Assembly: GCF_003323735.1 (NCBI RefSeq) | Contig: NZ_QOIM01000038.1 | Span: 124,001-188,000, forward strand | DNA length: 64,000 bases | Source of the DNA: Streptomyces reniochalinae | GTDB lineage: Bacteria > Actinomycetota > Actinomycetes > Streptomycetales > Streptomycetaceae | Reading direction: 5' to 3' | Part shown: positions 28,278 through 36,061 of the stretch, piece after piece | Numbering within the stretch: the stretch's first letter is position 1 | How the letters are laid out: the number at the start of each line of letters is the position of its first letter | Notes under the pieces: model-generated | The model's database searches: none | Told to the model about the DNA's origin: nothing | Seen by the model: only the letters and a program-made list of their open reading frames with translations | Made by a program: the position numbers and the translations under genes

Positions 28278-29393
28278 ATGGCCGAAGAACAGAACCAGGG
28301 ACTGAACGCGGTGTCCGGCGAGCTGAACGATCCGAGCGTCCCGCTCGCCGACAGCTACGACGTCGTGGTGGTCGGCGGCGGTGCCGCGGGGCTCAACGGA
28401 GCGCTCATGCTGGCCAGGGCCCGGCGCTCGGTGGCCGTGCTCGACGCAGGACAGCCACGCAACGCCCCGGCCGACGCCGTGCACGGGCTCCTGGCCAGAG
28501 AGGGGATGAGCCCGGCCGAACTCCTCGCACGCGGCCGGCGAGAAGTGCGCCACTACGGCGGACACGTGGTCCCCGGCGAGGTGTGCGCGGCCATCCGCAC
28601 CCGGGACGGCTTCGAGGTGGCGCTGAGTGACAGCCGCACCGTCCACGCCCGACGGCTGCTGCTCACCACCGGCGTGGTGGACGAACTGCCGCAGGTGCCG
28701 GGGCTGCGCGAGCGCTGGGGCCGTGACGTGGTGCACTGCCCGTACTGCCACGGCTGGGAAGTCCGCGACCGTGCCATCGGGGTGCTGGCCAACGGCCCGA
28801 TGGCGGTGCACCAGGCGCTGCTGCTCCGCCAGTGGAGCGCGGACGTCACCCTGTTCTCGCACACCATGCCGCCGCCCACCGAGGAGCAGTCCGAACAGCT
28901 CGCCGCCCGGGGCATCCGTGTGGTCGAGGGAGAGGTGACGGGCCTGCGGATCACCGAGGGCCGGCTGTCGGGGATCCGGCTGGCCGACGGCGCGGTGATC
29001 GACCGCGACACCGTCGCCGTCGCCTCACGGCTGGTGGCCAGAGCCGGATTCCTCGCCGCTCTCGGCCTGCGCACCGCCGAGCACCCCATGGGCGAGTACG
29101 TACCGGGCGACGCGACCGGACGCACCGAGGTGCCGGGCCTGTGGGTCGCGGGCAACGTCACCGATCTGGCCGCCCAGGTCGGTGCCGCGGCGGCAGCCGG
29201 TGCCGCGGCGGCCGCTCAGATCAACGCCGATCTCATCCAGGAGGAGACCGACCGAGCCGTCGCAGCCGCACGCGGCCACACGAACGCGGACGACGCGGTG
29301 GACGGGGTGAACGCGAAGGAGGTGGCGGATGTGGTGGACGCGGCGAGCGCGGTGGACCCGGCGGACAGGGTGGGCTCGGCGGACGCGGTGTGA
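28278..29393 (+). CDS. NAD(P)/FAD-dependent oxidoreductase, thioredoxin-reductase-like
   Basis: A 371-aa flavoprotein. The FAD-binding GGGAAGLNGAL is near residue 32. The redox motif CPYC in HCPYCHGWEV lies near 153-156, as in thioredoxin-reductase-like proteins. A second nucleotide-binding region (VLANGPMAVHQALLLRQW) has lost the classic GxGxxG. The FAD-closing segment GLWVAGNVTDLAAQVGAAAA is present. The last 50 residues are a degenerate Ala/Asp/Val repeat tail. ATG 28278 has GGAGGTG 7 nt upstream. It is probably repressed or activated by the divergent XRE-cupin protein through the 32-bp palindrome. The substrate is unknown. Confidence 0.9.
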   Translation: MAEEQNQGLNAVSGELNDPSVPLADSYDVVVVGGGAAGLNGALMLARARRSVAVLDAGQPRNAPADAVHGLLAREGMSPAELLARGRREVRHYGGHVVPGEVCAAIRTRDGFEVALSDSRTVHARRLLLTTGVVDELPQVPGLRERWGRDVVHCPYCHGWEVRDRAIGVLANGPMAVHQALLLRQWSADVTLFSHTMPPPTEEQSEQLAARGIRVVEGEVTGLRITEGRLSGIRLADGAVIDRDTVAVASRLVARAGFLAALGLRTAEHPMGEYVPGDATGRTEVPGLWVAGNVTDLAAQVGAAAAAGAAAAAQINADLIQEETDRAVAAARGHTNADDAVDGVNAKEVADVVDAASAVDPADRVGSADAV

Positions 29394-29400
29394 GAGGACG

Positions 29401-31416
29401 TCACCGCTCCCGCAGGCCCGTCAGCGCCCGTACGGGATCGAAAGCGGCAGTTCCCTCGGGCCACCACTCCGCCTCCGCCTCTGCCCCTGCCCCTGCCCCT
29501 GCCCCTGCGAGGGCGTCCTGAGCCTCCGCTTCGGGTGTTCTGCTCGCCGCCGAGCCGCCGGCGGGTTCCGCGCGGTACGGATACCAGCGGCCGTCCTTGC
29601 CGTACCGCAGTTGGACAGGCCGGGAGGTGTGGGTGAGGCGGTTGCGGTGGATGGTCATGGCGATGCCCAGAGCGGCGAGGGCACTGCGGCCCCGGTCGAA
29701 AGGGCCCGCGGGCGGGTCCCAGACGGTGTCCAGCACCTCGAGCCCGGTCTGCCCGCCCTGCCGCCAGGCCGCCGCGGCACGGGCCAACTCCAGCACCTCG
29801 CGCCCCGCCGTCCGGGCAAGCGCGGCGAACAGCGGCGAAAGGGTACGACGGCCGGTGAGCCGCGGATGGGTGGCGGCGAGCCGGATGGTGTCGTGCCACA
29901 GCGACAGCTCCGGCAACGGGTCCGGGGGCGGGCCCGACCCGGGCTGCTCGTCGGCGGACTCCTCACCGGCCGTGTCGAGGGCTTGCCGGGCGCGAGTCGC
30001 CGCGTCCACTGCCATGAACGCGAGGGCGTCCGCGCTGGGCGCACCCGCCAGCTCCGGATACACCGCCCGCGGCTCGTCCGCCTCGTCCGGCGGAGGCAGG
30101 AGGGGCGGCAAGGGAGGCCGCACGGATGTCGCGAAGACCTCCCGGGCGAGCACGGTACCCATGGCGCCGGAGCTACCAGGAGCGCCGGTGCCACCCGCGA
30201 CGGAGGCACCCAGAGCGGTGGCACCGGGCGTGCTTCCCTCAACGGTGTCCGCCCCCGAGAGGCCCCCCTTGGGCCCCTCGACCCTCTCCCCCTCGACAGA
30301 GCGCACCCCGCCGGAGCCCGACCCGGTCGAGCCCGGTACGGCGGAGCCCGGTACGGCGGGATCCGGTACGGCGGAGCCCGGCACGGCGGGATCCGGCACG
30401 GCGGAGCCCGACTCGGGTGAGCCCGACTCGGGTGAGCCCGGCGCGGGGATCGCGCCCCCGGGGCGAACAGCCTCACTCCCTGCGCCACCGTCGGCCGCCT
30501 GCCCCACTCCCGGCTCGGGCACCAGCCGTTCCGGCCATCCCAGCTCGGCCGGCGGTCCGGGATCACCCACCGGAGCGGCATCGCCCACCGGACCCGGCCC
30601 GGGCTCCGGGCCACCACCCGGCTCCGGTCCTCCGGCCGACTCCAGCCGTCCGCCCGGAGGCTCGCCCTCCGCGTCCGCCACCGCTGCCCCAGGCGGCTTC
30701 TGACCGACGGGGAGCGGTCCGTAGCTCTGGGCCGGACCGGGGCCTGGGCCCCGGTCCGGGAGACGACCCCACAGGACGGTGGCCTCGTGCGCCGTGGCTT
30801 GCTTGAGGAGTTCTTCCCGTACGGCCTGCGCACTGCGACCGCGCAGGCGGAACAGCAGCTCCGGGTCGCCGTCCAGGAGGCGGCCCGCCTCGTAGCCGAG
30901 GGCGGCGGCGTGTTTGCAGGGGGAGCCCTGGTCAGGGCAGCTGCACACCGGGGTCAGATCGCCCGGCTCCGGCAGCAGCCGGGCGCCGGCCAAGGCGGCC
31001 TCGGCGAGGGCCTGCGGCGGTATCGCACCGTCCAGCACGGCGGCCACGTGCGCGGGCCGGGACGCGAGCGTCTCCAGGAAGGTGTGCCACCCCCGCTCCG
31101 ACAGCGGAGGCAGGCGCCATTGGGCGCGGTAGGGGCGCGGGCGGCTGCCGCTGACGTACGCGGAGACCCGGCCGGGCCCCACCCGCACCGTGAACACCCC
31201 GCCCTCGTGCGCGTAGGCACGCCCCCGCGCCAGCCGGGCCACATCGCCCGCGCTGTCGCCCGCCGCGGCCTGGACCGCCCTGACCCACGCTCCGCCCAGC
31301 AAGCCGTACGCACTGGCGTCCCGCGGCAACGGGTACCTCTCACCGTCCCGTTCCGCGCCAGCTCCGGTCCCTGCCCCGGCCCGTGCCGCCCCTCCCCCTT
31401 CCGCGAACCCCTTCAC
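29401..31416 (-). CDS. SWIM zinc-finger protein
   Basis: A 671-aa partner of the adjacent SNF2 helicase. The SWIM zinc finger (CSCPDQGSPCKHAAAL, C-x-C-x-n-C-x-H) is near residues 155-170, preceded by a conserved domain that ends SERGWHTFLETLASRP. A long Pro/Gly/Ser linker (about 260-440) includes 15-bp DNA repeats. The C-terminal region (about 480-671) is conserved in sequence style (LSLWHDTIRLAATHPRLTG, MTIHRNRLTHTSRPVQLRYG). The GTG start at 31416 overlaps the helicase stop (GTGA) with GGAGG upstream, so it is translationally coupled. SWIM fingers bind DNA or protein. Confidence 0.9.
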   Translation of the reverse strand: MKGFAEGGGAARAGAGTGAGAERDGERYPLPRDASAYGLLGGAWVRAVQAAAGDSAGDVARLARGRAYAHEGGVFTVRVGPGRVSAYVSGSRPRPYRAQWRLPPLSERGWHTFLETLASRPAHVAAVLDGAIPPQALAEAALAGARLLPEPGDLTPVCSCPDQGSPCKHAAALGYEAGRLLDGDPELLFRLRGRSAQAVREELLKQATAHEATVLWGRLPDRGPGPGPAQSYGPLPVGQKPPGAAVADAEGEPPGGRLESAGGPEPGGGPEPGPGPVGDAAPVGDPGPPAELGWPERLVPEPGVGQAADGGAGSEAVRPGGAIPAPGSPESGSPESGSAVPDPAVPGSAVPDPAVPGSAVPGSTGSGSGGVRSVEGERVEGPKGGLSGADTVEGSTPGATALGASVAGGTGAPGSSGAMGTVLAREVFATSVRPPLPPLLPPPDEADEPRAVYPELAGAPSADALAFMAVDAATRARQALDTAGEESADEQPGSGPPPDPLPELSLWHDTIRLAATHPRLTGRRTLSPLFAALARTAGREVLELARAAAAWRQGGQTGLEVLDTVWDPPAGPFDRGRSALAALGIAMTIHRNRLTHTSRPVQLRYGKDGRWYPYRAEPAGGSAASRTPEAEAQDALAGAGAGAGAEAEAEWWPEGTAAFDPVRALTGLRER
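30329..30448 (+). repeat. 15-bp minisatellite inside the SWIM gene linker
   Basis: Eight consecutive 15-bp units of the type GAGCCCGGTACGGCG, some exact and some with GGATCC or ACTCGGGT variants. They keep the reading frame and encode five-residue SAVPG/DPAVP-type repeats on the minus strand. Confidence 0.85.
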
Positions 31417-34400
31417 GACCGCCTCCGCAGTGACACCAGGTCGGCGAGTTGTGCGTCCGTCAGCTCCGTCAGCGCCGCCTCGCCCCCGCTGAGTACGGCA
31501 TCGGCCAACTGCCGCTTGGCGTCGAGGAGCTGGGCGATGCGGTCCTCCACAGTGCCCGACGTCACCAGGCGGTGGACCTGCACGGGCTGGGTCTGGCCGA
31601 TGCGGTAGGCGCGGTCGGTCGCCTGTTCCTCGACGGCGGGGTTCCACCAGCGGTCGTAGTGGATGACGTGCCCTGCCCGCGTCAGGTTCAGACCGGTGCC
31701 CGCCGCTTTGAGGGAGAGCAGGAAGACGGGTGCCTCCCCGGCCTGGAAGGCGTCCACCATCTCCTCCCGTCGGGCGACGGACGTGCCCCCGTGCAGCAGC
31801 TGCGCGCCGATGCGCCGTTGGGCCAGGTGCGCCTCCAACAGCCGTGCCATTGCCACGTACTGCGTGAACACCAGTACCGAACCGCCCTCCGCCAAAATCG
31901 TGGCCAGCAGTTCGTCCAGCAGGCCCAGCTTTCCCGAGCGGGTGAGGCCGCTGCCGGGAGCACCCGACCGGGCCGGGAGGCGCGGCGCGGGCCCGCCGGC
32001 GGAGCTGCTCGGAAGACGAGCGGCCGCACTTCTCCCGGTGCCCTCCCGCAGGTACTGCGCCGGGTGGTTGCAGATCTGCTTGAGTGAGGTCAGCAGCTTC
32101 ATCACCAGGCCGCGCCGCTCCATGCCCTCGGCCGCCTCGATACGGGCCATCGTCTCGCGCACCACCGCCTCGTACAGCGACGCCTGCTCGCGGGTCAGCT
32201 CGACCGTGTGGTCCGTCTCCGTCTTGGGCGGCAGCTCGGGGACGATGCCGGGGTCGGACTTCCGGCGGCGCAACAGGAAGGGCCTCACGAGCCGGGCCAG
32301 CCGTTCCGTCGCCTCCGGGTCCTCACCGCTCTCGACCGCTCGCGCGTGGCGGGCGCGGAACGTCTTGAGGGGGCCGAGCAGCCCCGGCGTCGTCCAGTCG
32401 AGCAGCGCCCACAGCTCGGAGAGGTTGTTCTCCACCGGCGTGCCGGTGAGGGCGACGCGCGCGGCGGCGGGGAGGGTGCGCAGGGCGCGGGCGGTCGCGG
32501 AGTACGCGTTCTTGACGTGCTGCGCCTCGTCCGCGACGACCAGTCCCCACCTCAGGGCCGCGAGGCGCTCGGCGCTGCCGCGCAGGGTGCCGTAGGTCGT
32601 CAGGACGAACCCGCCCTCCCCCTCGTCGAGCCCGTCGAGGGTGCGTCCGGGACCGTGGTAGCGCCTGACGGGCACGTCCGGTGCGAACCTGGCCAGCTCC
32701 CGCTGCCAGTTGCCCAGCAGCGACGCGGGGCAGACGACCAGTGTCGGCGTCGCCTCGCCGCGCTCCGCACGGCGCAGGTGGAGCGCGATGAGGGTGACGG
32801 TCTTGCCCAGACCCATGTCGTCGGCGAGGCAGCCGCCCAGCCTCAGCGACGTCATCAGCTCCAGCCAGGCGAGTCCCTGGAGCTGATAGCCGCGCAGCAC
32901 GGCGTTCAGCCGTGCGGGCGCGGTCACACCCGGGTCGCTCCGGACTCCCGGAGGGCCCGCCGTCCCGCGCGCCGCCTCGTCGAGACGGTCGCGCAGCGCG
33001 GCCAACGCGCCCTCGGGAACCGCCGTGACCTGCTCGCCGTCGACCTCGGCCTCTCCCGAGAGCGCGACCGCGAGCGCGTCCCCGGGCGAGAGCAGCCCGA
33101 GGTGCCGCTTGCGTGCCTTGCGGACCAGCTCCGGATCCACCAGCACCCACTGGTCCCGCAGCCGCACCAGGGGGCGGTGGGATTCCGCCAGCTCGTCCAT
33201 CTCACCGTCGGTGAGCGGCTCTCCCCCCAGGGCGATCTGCCAGCGGAACTCCAGCAGTTGCTCTTCCTTGAAGAAGCCGAAACCGTCCGCCGCCGTGCCC
33301 GGGGCCTGCGGGCCCGGGCGGACGACCGCCGTCGCGCTGAGCAGCTCGCGCACCAGCGTGCGCGGCCAGTGCACGGCCACGTCCGCCGCGGCCAGGTCGC
33401 GTGCCGCGCGGCCCAGCAGATCCTCCAGCTCCGGCTCCGTCAGCGGCAGCACGTCCGGTGTCGGCCGCTCCAACAGCCGTCCCAGCGGCGGCCAGACGCG
33501 GGCCGCACGCCGGATGGCCAGGACGGTGTCCACGCGGGCGCGGGGGCCCAGATACTCCGCCTCGCCCCGCCACAGCGCGCCCACGTCCGCGACCAGCAGG
33601 GCGTCCGCGATGCTCGCCGCCTGCACGACGGCAGCGGCGACGTAGGGGTCGGACCGGGGAGGACCGTCCTCCCCGGAGGCCCCGCCGACGGAGGTGCCAC
33701 CGCCGAGGGCCCCTCCGTCGGCTGCCGCCGGCACCACCTCCCCTTCCCCGTACGTACGCGGAGGCGCGGGAGCGGGGGGCTCGTCCGGGCCGCCGTCGAA
33801 GAGGCGGTCGGCCGAGAGGTCGAGACGGAGGGAGATCCGGATTCCGGCCTCGGTGCCGGCCGCCACCTCGGCGGCCCACTGGCGCAGCCGCGGGTAACGC
33901 TCCGCGAGCCGCTGCGGCTCCCTCGCGGCGAAGGCGGAGCCCGCCGCCGCGGGGCCGGCCGGCGTACGGGGCAGCACGTCGGCCACCGCGTCCAGGAAGG
34001 CACGCACCAGCCCTTCCGGCTCCGGCACCCGCAGCGGCCCGGGCGCCGCCCGACCGGACGCGCCCGGACCCGGTCGGACGGAGCCCGGCTCCACCGGTAC
34101 CGCGTGCGCCTGAGGGGGCATCGCGGCGGCCACGGCGCGCAGATGCGTCACGTCCTCCTCGTCCAGCGGTCCCGCCCGCCACACGTCCGTGCCGCCCTCC
34201 CCCAGGCCCGGCACCAGACGCCCCCGGGCCACCAGCCGCATGCCCTGCAACGCGGCGGCGCCCCAGCAGGCGGCGGCCGGGTGTGCCCGCCCGGCGGTAC
34301 GCGCCCTCATCAGGACGGGCAGCGCCTCTCCCACCCCCATCAGGCGGGCCGCCACCGCGTGCGGCCTGACCTCCTCCGCGTCGGGCCGCAGCACCGTCAG

Positions 34401-34577
34401 CTCCGCCGGCTCGCCCACCTCGGGCAGCTCACCCCCGTCGACCGCCCAGAACGCCACGCGCCCCTGCCGTGGCACCTCCCCCGGCAGGAACACCGCGGCG
34501 CACCGTAGAAGATCCGCACCGCTCGCCGACCCCTCACGCGTTTCCGACCCCGTACGCGCCACCGCTTCCGCACTCAC
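31413..34577 (-). CDS. SNF2-family DEAD/DEAH helicase
   Basis: A Swi2/Snf2 ATPase of about 1054 aa. The N-terminal half has the SNF2-associated bacterial domain (about 300-560). Helicase motif I ADDMGLGKTVT is near residue 585, DEAQH near 680, then LTGTPVENN, a C-terminal lobe with LVFTQYVAM, SLKAAGTGLNL and ATDRAYRIGQ. It translocates on duplex DNA and probably remodels protein-DNA complexes. Longer in-frame starts exist (GTG 34622, TTG 34628), but a full RecA-NDp promoter covers 34606-34628, so translation must begin after it. GTG 34577 is my choice. It is coupled to the SWIM gene. Confidence 0.93.
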   Translation of the reverse strand: MSAEAVARTGSETREGSASGADLLRCAAVFLPGEVPRQGRVAFWAVDGGELPEVGEPAELTVLRPDAEEVRPHAVAARLMGVGEALPVLMRARTAGRAHPAAACWGAAALQGMRLVARGRLVPGLGEGGTDVWRAGPLDEEDVTHLRAVAAAMPPQAHAVPVEPGSVRPGPGASGRAAPGPLRVPEPEGLVRAFLDAVADVLPRTPAGPAAAGSAFAAREPQRLAERYPRLRQWAAEVAAGTEAGIRISLRLDLSADRLFDGGPDEPPAPAPPRTYGEGEVVPAAADGGALGGGTSVGGASGEDGPPRSDPYVAAAVVQAASIADALLVADVGALWRGEAEYLGPRARVDTVLAIRRAARVWPPLGRLLERPTPDVLPLTEPELEDLLGRAARDLAAADVAVHWPRTLVRELLSATAVVRPGPQAPGTAADGFGFFKEEQLLEFRWQIALGGEPLTDGEMDELAESHRPLVRLRDQWVLVDPELVRKARKRHLGLLSPGDALAVALSGEAEVDGEQVTAVPEGALAALRDRLDEAARGTAGPPGVRSDPGVTAPARLNAVLRGYQLQGLAWLELMTSLRLGGCLADDMGLGKTVTLIALHLRRAERGEATPTLVVCPASLLGNWQRELARFAPDVPVRRYHGPGRTLDGLDEGEGGFVLTTYGTLRGSAERLAALRWGLVVADEAQHVKNAYSATARALRTLPAAARVALTGTPVENNLSELWALLDWTTPGLLGPLKTFRARHARAVESGEDPEATERLARLVRPFLLRRRKSDPGIVPELPPKTETDHTVELTREQASLYEAVVRETMARIEAAEGMERRGLVMKLLTSLKQICNHPAQYLREGTGRSAAARLPSSSAGGPAPRLPARSGAPGSGLTRSGKLGLLDELLATILAEGGSVLVFTQYVAMARLLEAHLAQRRIGAQLLHGGTSVARREEMVDAFQAGEAPVFLLSLKAAGTGLNLTRAGHVIHYDRWWNPAVEEQATDRAYRIGQTQPVQVHRLVTSGTVEDRIAQLLDAKRQLADAVLSGGEAALTELTDAQLADLVSLRRRS

Positions 34578-34605
34578 CGCACACACCACCCTCAACTCGC
34601 GGACG

Positions 34606-34628
34606 AGTCTAGGAGCGGCCACTGACAA
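34606..34628 (-). promoter_or_regulatory. RecA-NDp (PafBC-type) promoter of the SNF2-SWIM pair
   Basis: TTGTCAGTG (34628-34620), 8 nt, TAGACT (34611-34606). This is a textbook match to the Streptomyces recA form TTGTCAGTGGC-N6-TAG. The start site should be near 34598. Confidence 0.88.
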
Positions 34629-34673
34629 CCCCTCCCGTGATCAAGGGAATCCCAGGTCGGAGCAGTACGGCGG

Positions 34674-34700
34674 TCGACACCGTGCCGGTGGGGGTAGCGT
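34674..34700 (+). promoter_or_regulatory. promoter of the EEP-family gene
   Basis: TCGACA (34674-34679), 15-nt spacer, TAGCGT (34695-34700), then 8 nt to GTG 34709. The spacer is short, but the -10 position predicts a near-leaderless message. Confidence 0.4.
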
Positions 34701-34708
34701 TTCGTCCC

Positions 34709-35539
34709 GTGCGGGTGATGACCATGAACGTGCTGGCGCCCGAGTACGCCGACGGCGTCGGCCGAAGGGCTGTGCTGGCCCGCGAGCTGGCCGGACTGGC
34801 CCCTGACGTGCTGGCGCTCCAGGAGGTCACCCGTGCCGATGTGGCCGCGCTCGCCGACGACGGGTGGCACGTTCTGCCCCACCCCCGGTACGGCTCGGAC
34901 GGCGTCGGAGCGGTGCTCGCGGCGCGCACACCGTTCGCCGCCGTCACGGCCGACCCGCTCGCCGTCTCGGACCGCACGGCGCGCACCGAGTGGTGCGGCG
35001 TCGTGACCGCGCTGTTGCCATTGCCCGAACCGTTCGGTCCGCTGCTCGTGGGGCACCACAAGCCGAGCTGGCCCTACGGGTGGGAACTGGAGCGCGAACA
35101 GCAGGCGCTGGTCACCGCCCGGCTCGTCGCGGAGATGGCCGACGAGTACTCCGCGCGGCACACGCTGCTCCTGGGCGACTTCGACGCCACGCCCGACGCG
35201 GCGAGCATCCGGTTCCTGCGGGGCTTCCAGTCACTGGACGGGACGAGCGCCTGCTACCAGGACGTGTGGGCGAGCGCGCGCCCCGACGGGGCACCCGAGC
35301 CGGGGCCGACGTTCACCCCCGAGAATCCGCTCGTCCGCCGCGGCGACATGCCGGAGGCGGGGGAGCGGCGCCTCGACTACATCCTGGTCGGCTGCGGGCC
35401 GCACGGCCCCACGCTGCACGTCTCCGGATGCCGACGCGTCATGGTCGAACCGGTGGACGGGGTGCAGGTGAGCGACCACTACGGGCTCGTCGCCGATCTC
35501 GTTCCACCGGACCACCCGCCCGGTGCCTGGGCGGATTGA
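34709..35539 (+). CDS. endonuclease/exonuclease/phosphatase family protein
   Basis: A 276-aa protein of the EEP fold (DNase I/AP endonuclease/sphingomyelinase-like). The motifs MTMNVLAP, LALQEV (metal Glu), LLGDFDATPD, RRLDYILVG and SDHYGLVADL (catalytic His) are all present in order, so the active site looks intact. There is no signal peptide, so it acts in the cytoplasm. The substrate could be DNA or a phosphodiester or phosphoester small molecule. GTG 34709 is chosen because TAGCGT lies 8 nt upstream; the in-frame start at 34637 overlaps the helicase promoter region. It is divergent from the SNF2 gene and convergent with the small effector-like gene (6 bp apart). Confidence 0.88.
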   Translation: MRVMTMNVLAPEYADGVGRRAVLARELAGLAPDVLALQEVTRADVAALADDGWHVLPHPRYGSDGVGAVLAARTPFAAVTADPLAVSDRTARTEWCGVVTALLPLPEPFGPLLVGHHKPSWPYGWELEREQQALVTARLVAEMADEYSARHTLLLGDFDATPDAASIRFLRGFQSLDGTSACYQDVWASARPDGAPEPGPTFTPENPLVRRGDMPEAGERRLDYILVGCGPHGPTLHVSGCRRVMVEPVDGVQVSDHYGLVADLVPPDHPPGAWAD

Positions 35540-35545
35540 CGTCCC

Positions 35546-35947
35546 TCAGCCGAGGTTGATGCCGCCGTGGATGTCGCGCGCCTGAATCACGGGCCCGCTC
35601 ACCTGCGCCGTTCCCGAGACGGTGTTGTGGACCTCGGAGCGCTCGGCCCGCAGCACGGGGGCGTGCCGTTCCGCCCACCCGCGCAGGAGGGCGGCGAACT
35701 CCTCGTCGGCACGGGCCTGCTCGCCGAGCCAGCTGGTCAGCACGCGGACCTGCGCCTCGTCGGAGGGGTCGACCGCCGCGAGACCGCCCTCGTCAGGCGC
35801 CGGGGCCCCGTCGGGACGGCGGCCGCCCACGCGCCGTGCGAGGGCGAGGAGCGACTCCCATGCCGACTGCCCGGCCGCGCCCGCGGCGCTGCCCGCGGCG
35901 ACTGAGGCGGCGGTCGTGGCCAGAGTGAGCGCGGCGTCAATGTCCAT
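35546..35947 (-). CDS. small effector-like protein with C-terminal amyloid (RHIM/BASS-like) motif
   Basis: A 133-aa protein without a named enzyme domain. The N-terminus is an Ala/Gly-rich hydrophobic helix (ALTLATTAASVAAGSAAG) running into AWESLLALARRVGG, which could insert in a membrane. A charged helical middle part follows. The last 26 residues carry NTVSGTAQVSGPVIQARDIHGGINLG (read as NTVSGTAQVSG and PVIQARDIHGGINLG), a motif I recognise from actinobacterial proteins linked to NLR-type immune receptors and compared to RHIM amyloid signalling sequences. The ATG is 7 nt after a full RecA-NDp promoter. I infer a damage-induced cell-death or signalling role; no partner gene is adjacent. Confidence 0.72.
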   Translation of the reverse strand: MDIDAALTLATTAASVAAGSAAGAAGQSAWESLLALARRVGGRRPDGAPAPDEGGLAAVDPSDEAQVRVLTSWLGEQARADEEFAALLRGWAERHAPVLRAERSEVHNTVSGTAQVSGPVIQARDIHGGINLG

Positions 35948-35954
35948 ACGCCAT

Positions 35955-35977
35955 ACGGTAGATGCCGCCACCGACAC
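35955..35977 (-). promoter_or_regulatory. RecA-NDp (PafBC-type) promoter of the effector-like gene
   Basis: GTGTCGGTG (35977-35969), 8 nt, TACCGT (35960-35955), then 7 nt to ATG 35947. It fits the consensus with R=G and has the same leaderless spacing as uvrB. Confidence 0.82.
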
Positions 35978-35997
35978 CGTGCCATCCCGCCTCGCGG

Positions 35998-36061
35998 TTG
36001 TACCGGTTCCCGCTCGCACAGTCTCCTGCCCGCACCGTCTCCCGCTTGTACCGTCTCCCTC
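35998..36061 (+). repeat. four degenerate 16-bp repeats abutting the amidase start
   Basis: Four back-to-back 16-bp units: TTGTACCGGTTCCCGC, TCGCACAGTCTCCTGC, CCGCACCGTCTCCCGC, TTGTACCGTCTCCCTC. The last ends one base before ATG 36062. There is no RBS in it. Confidence 0.75.
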
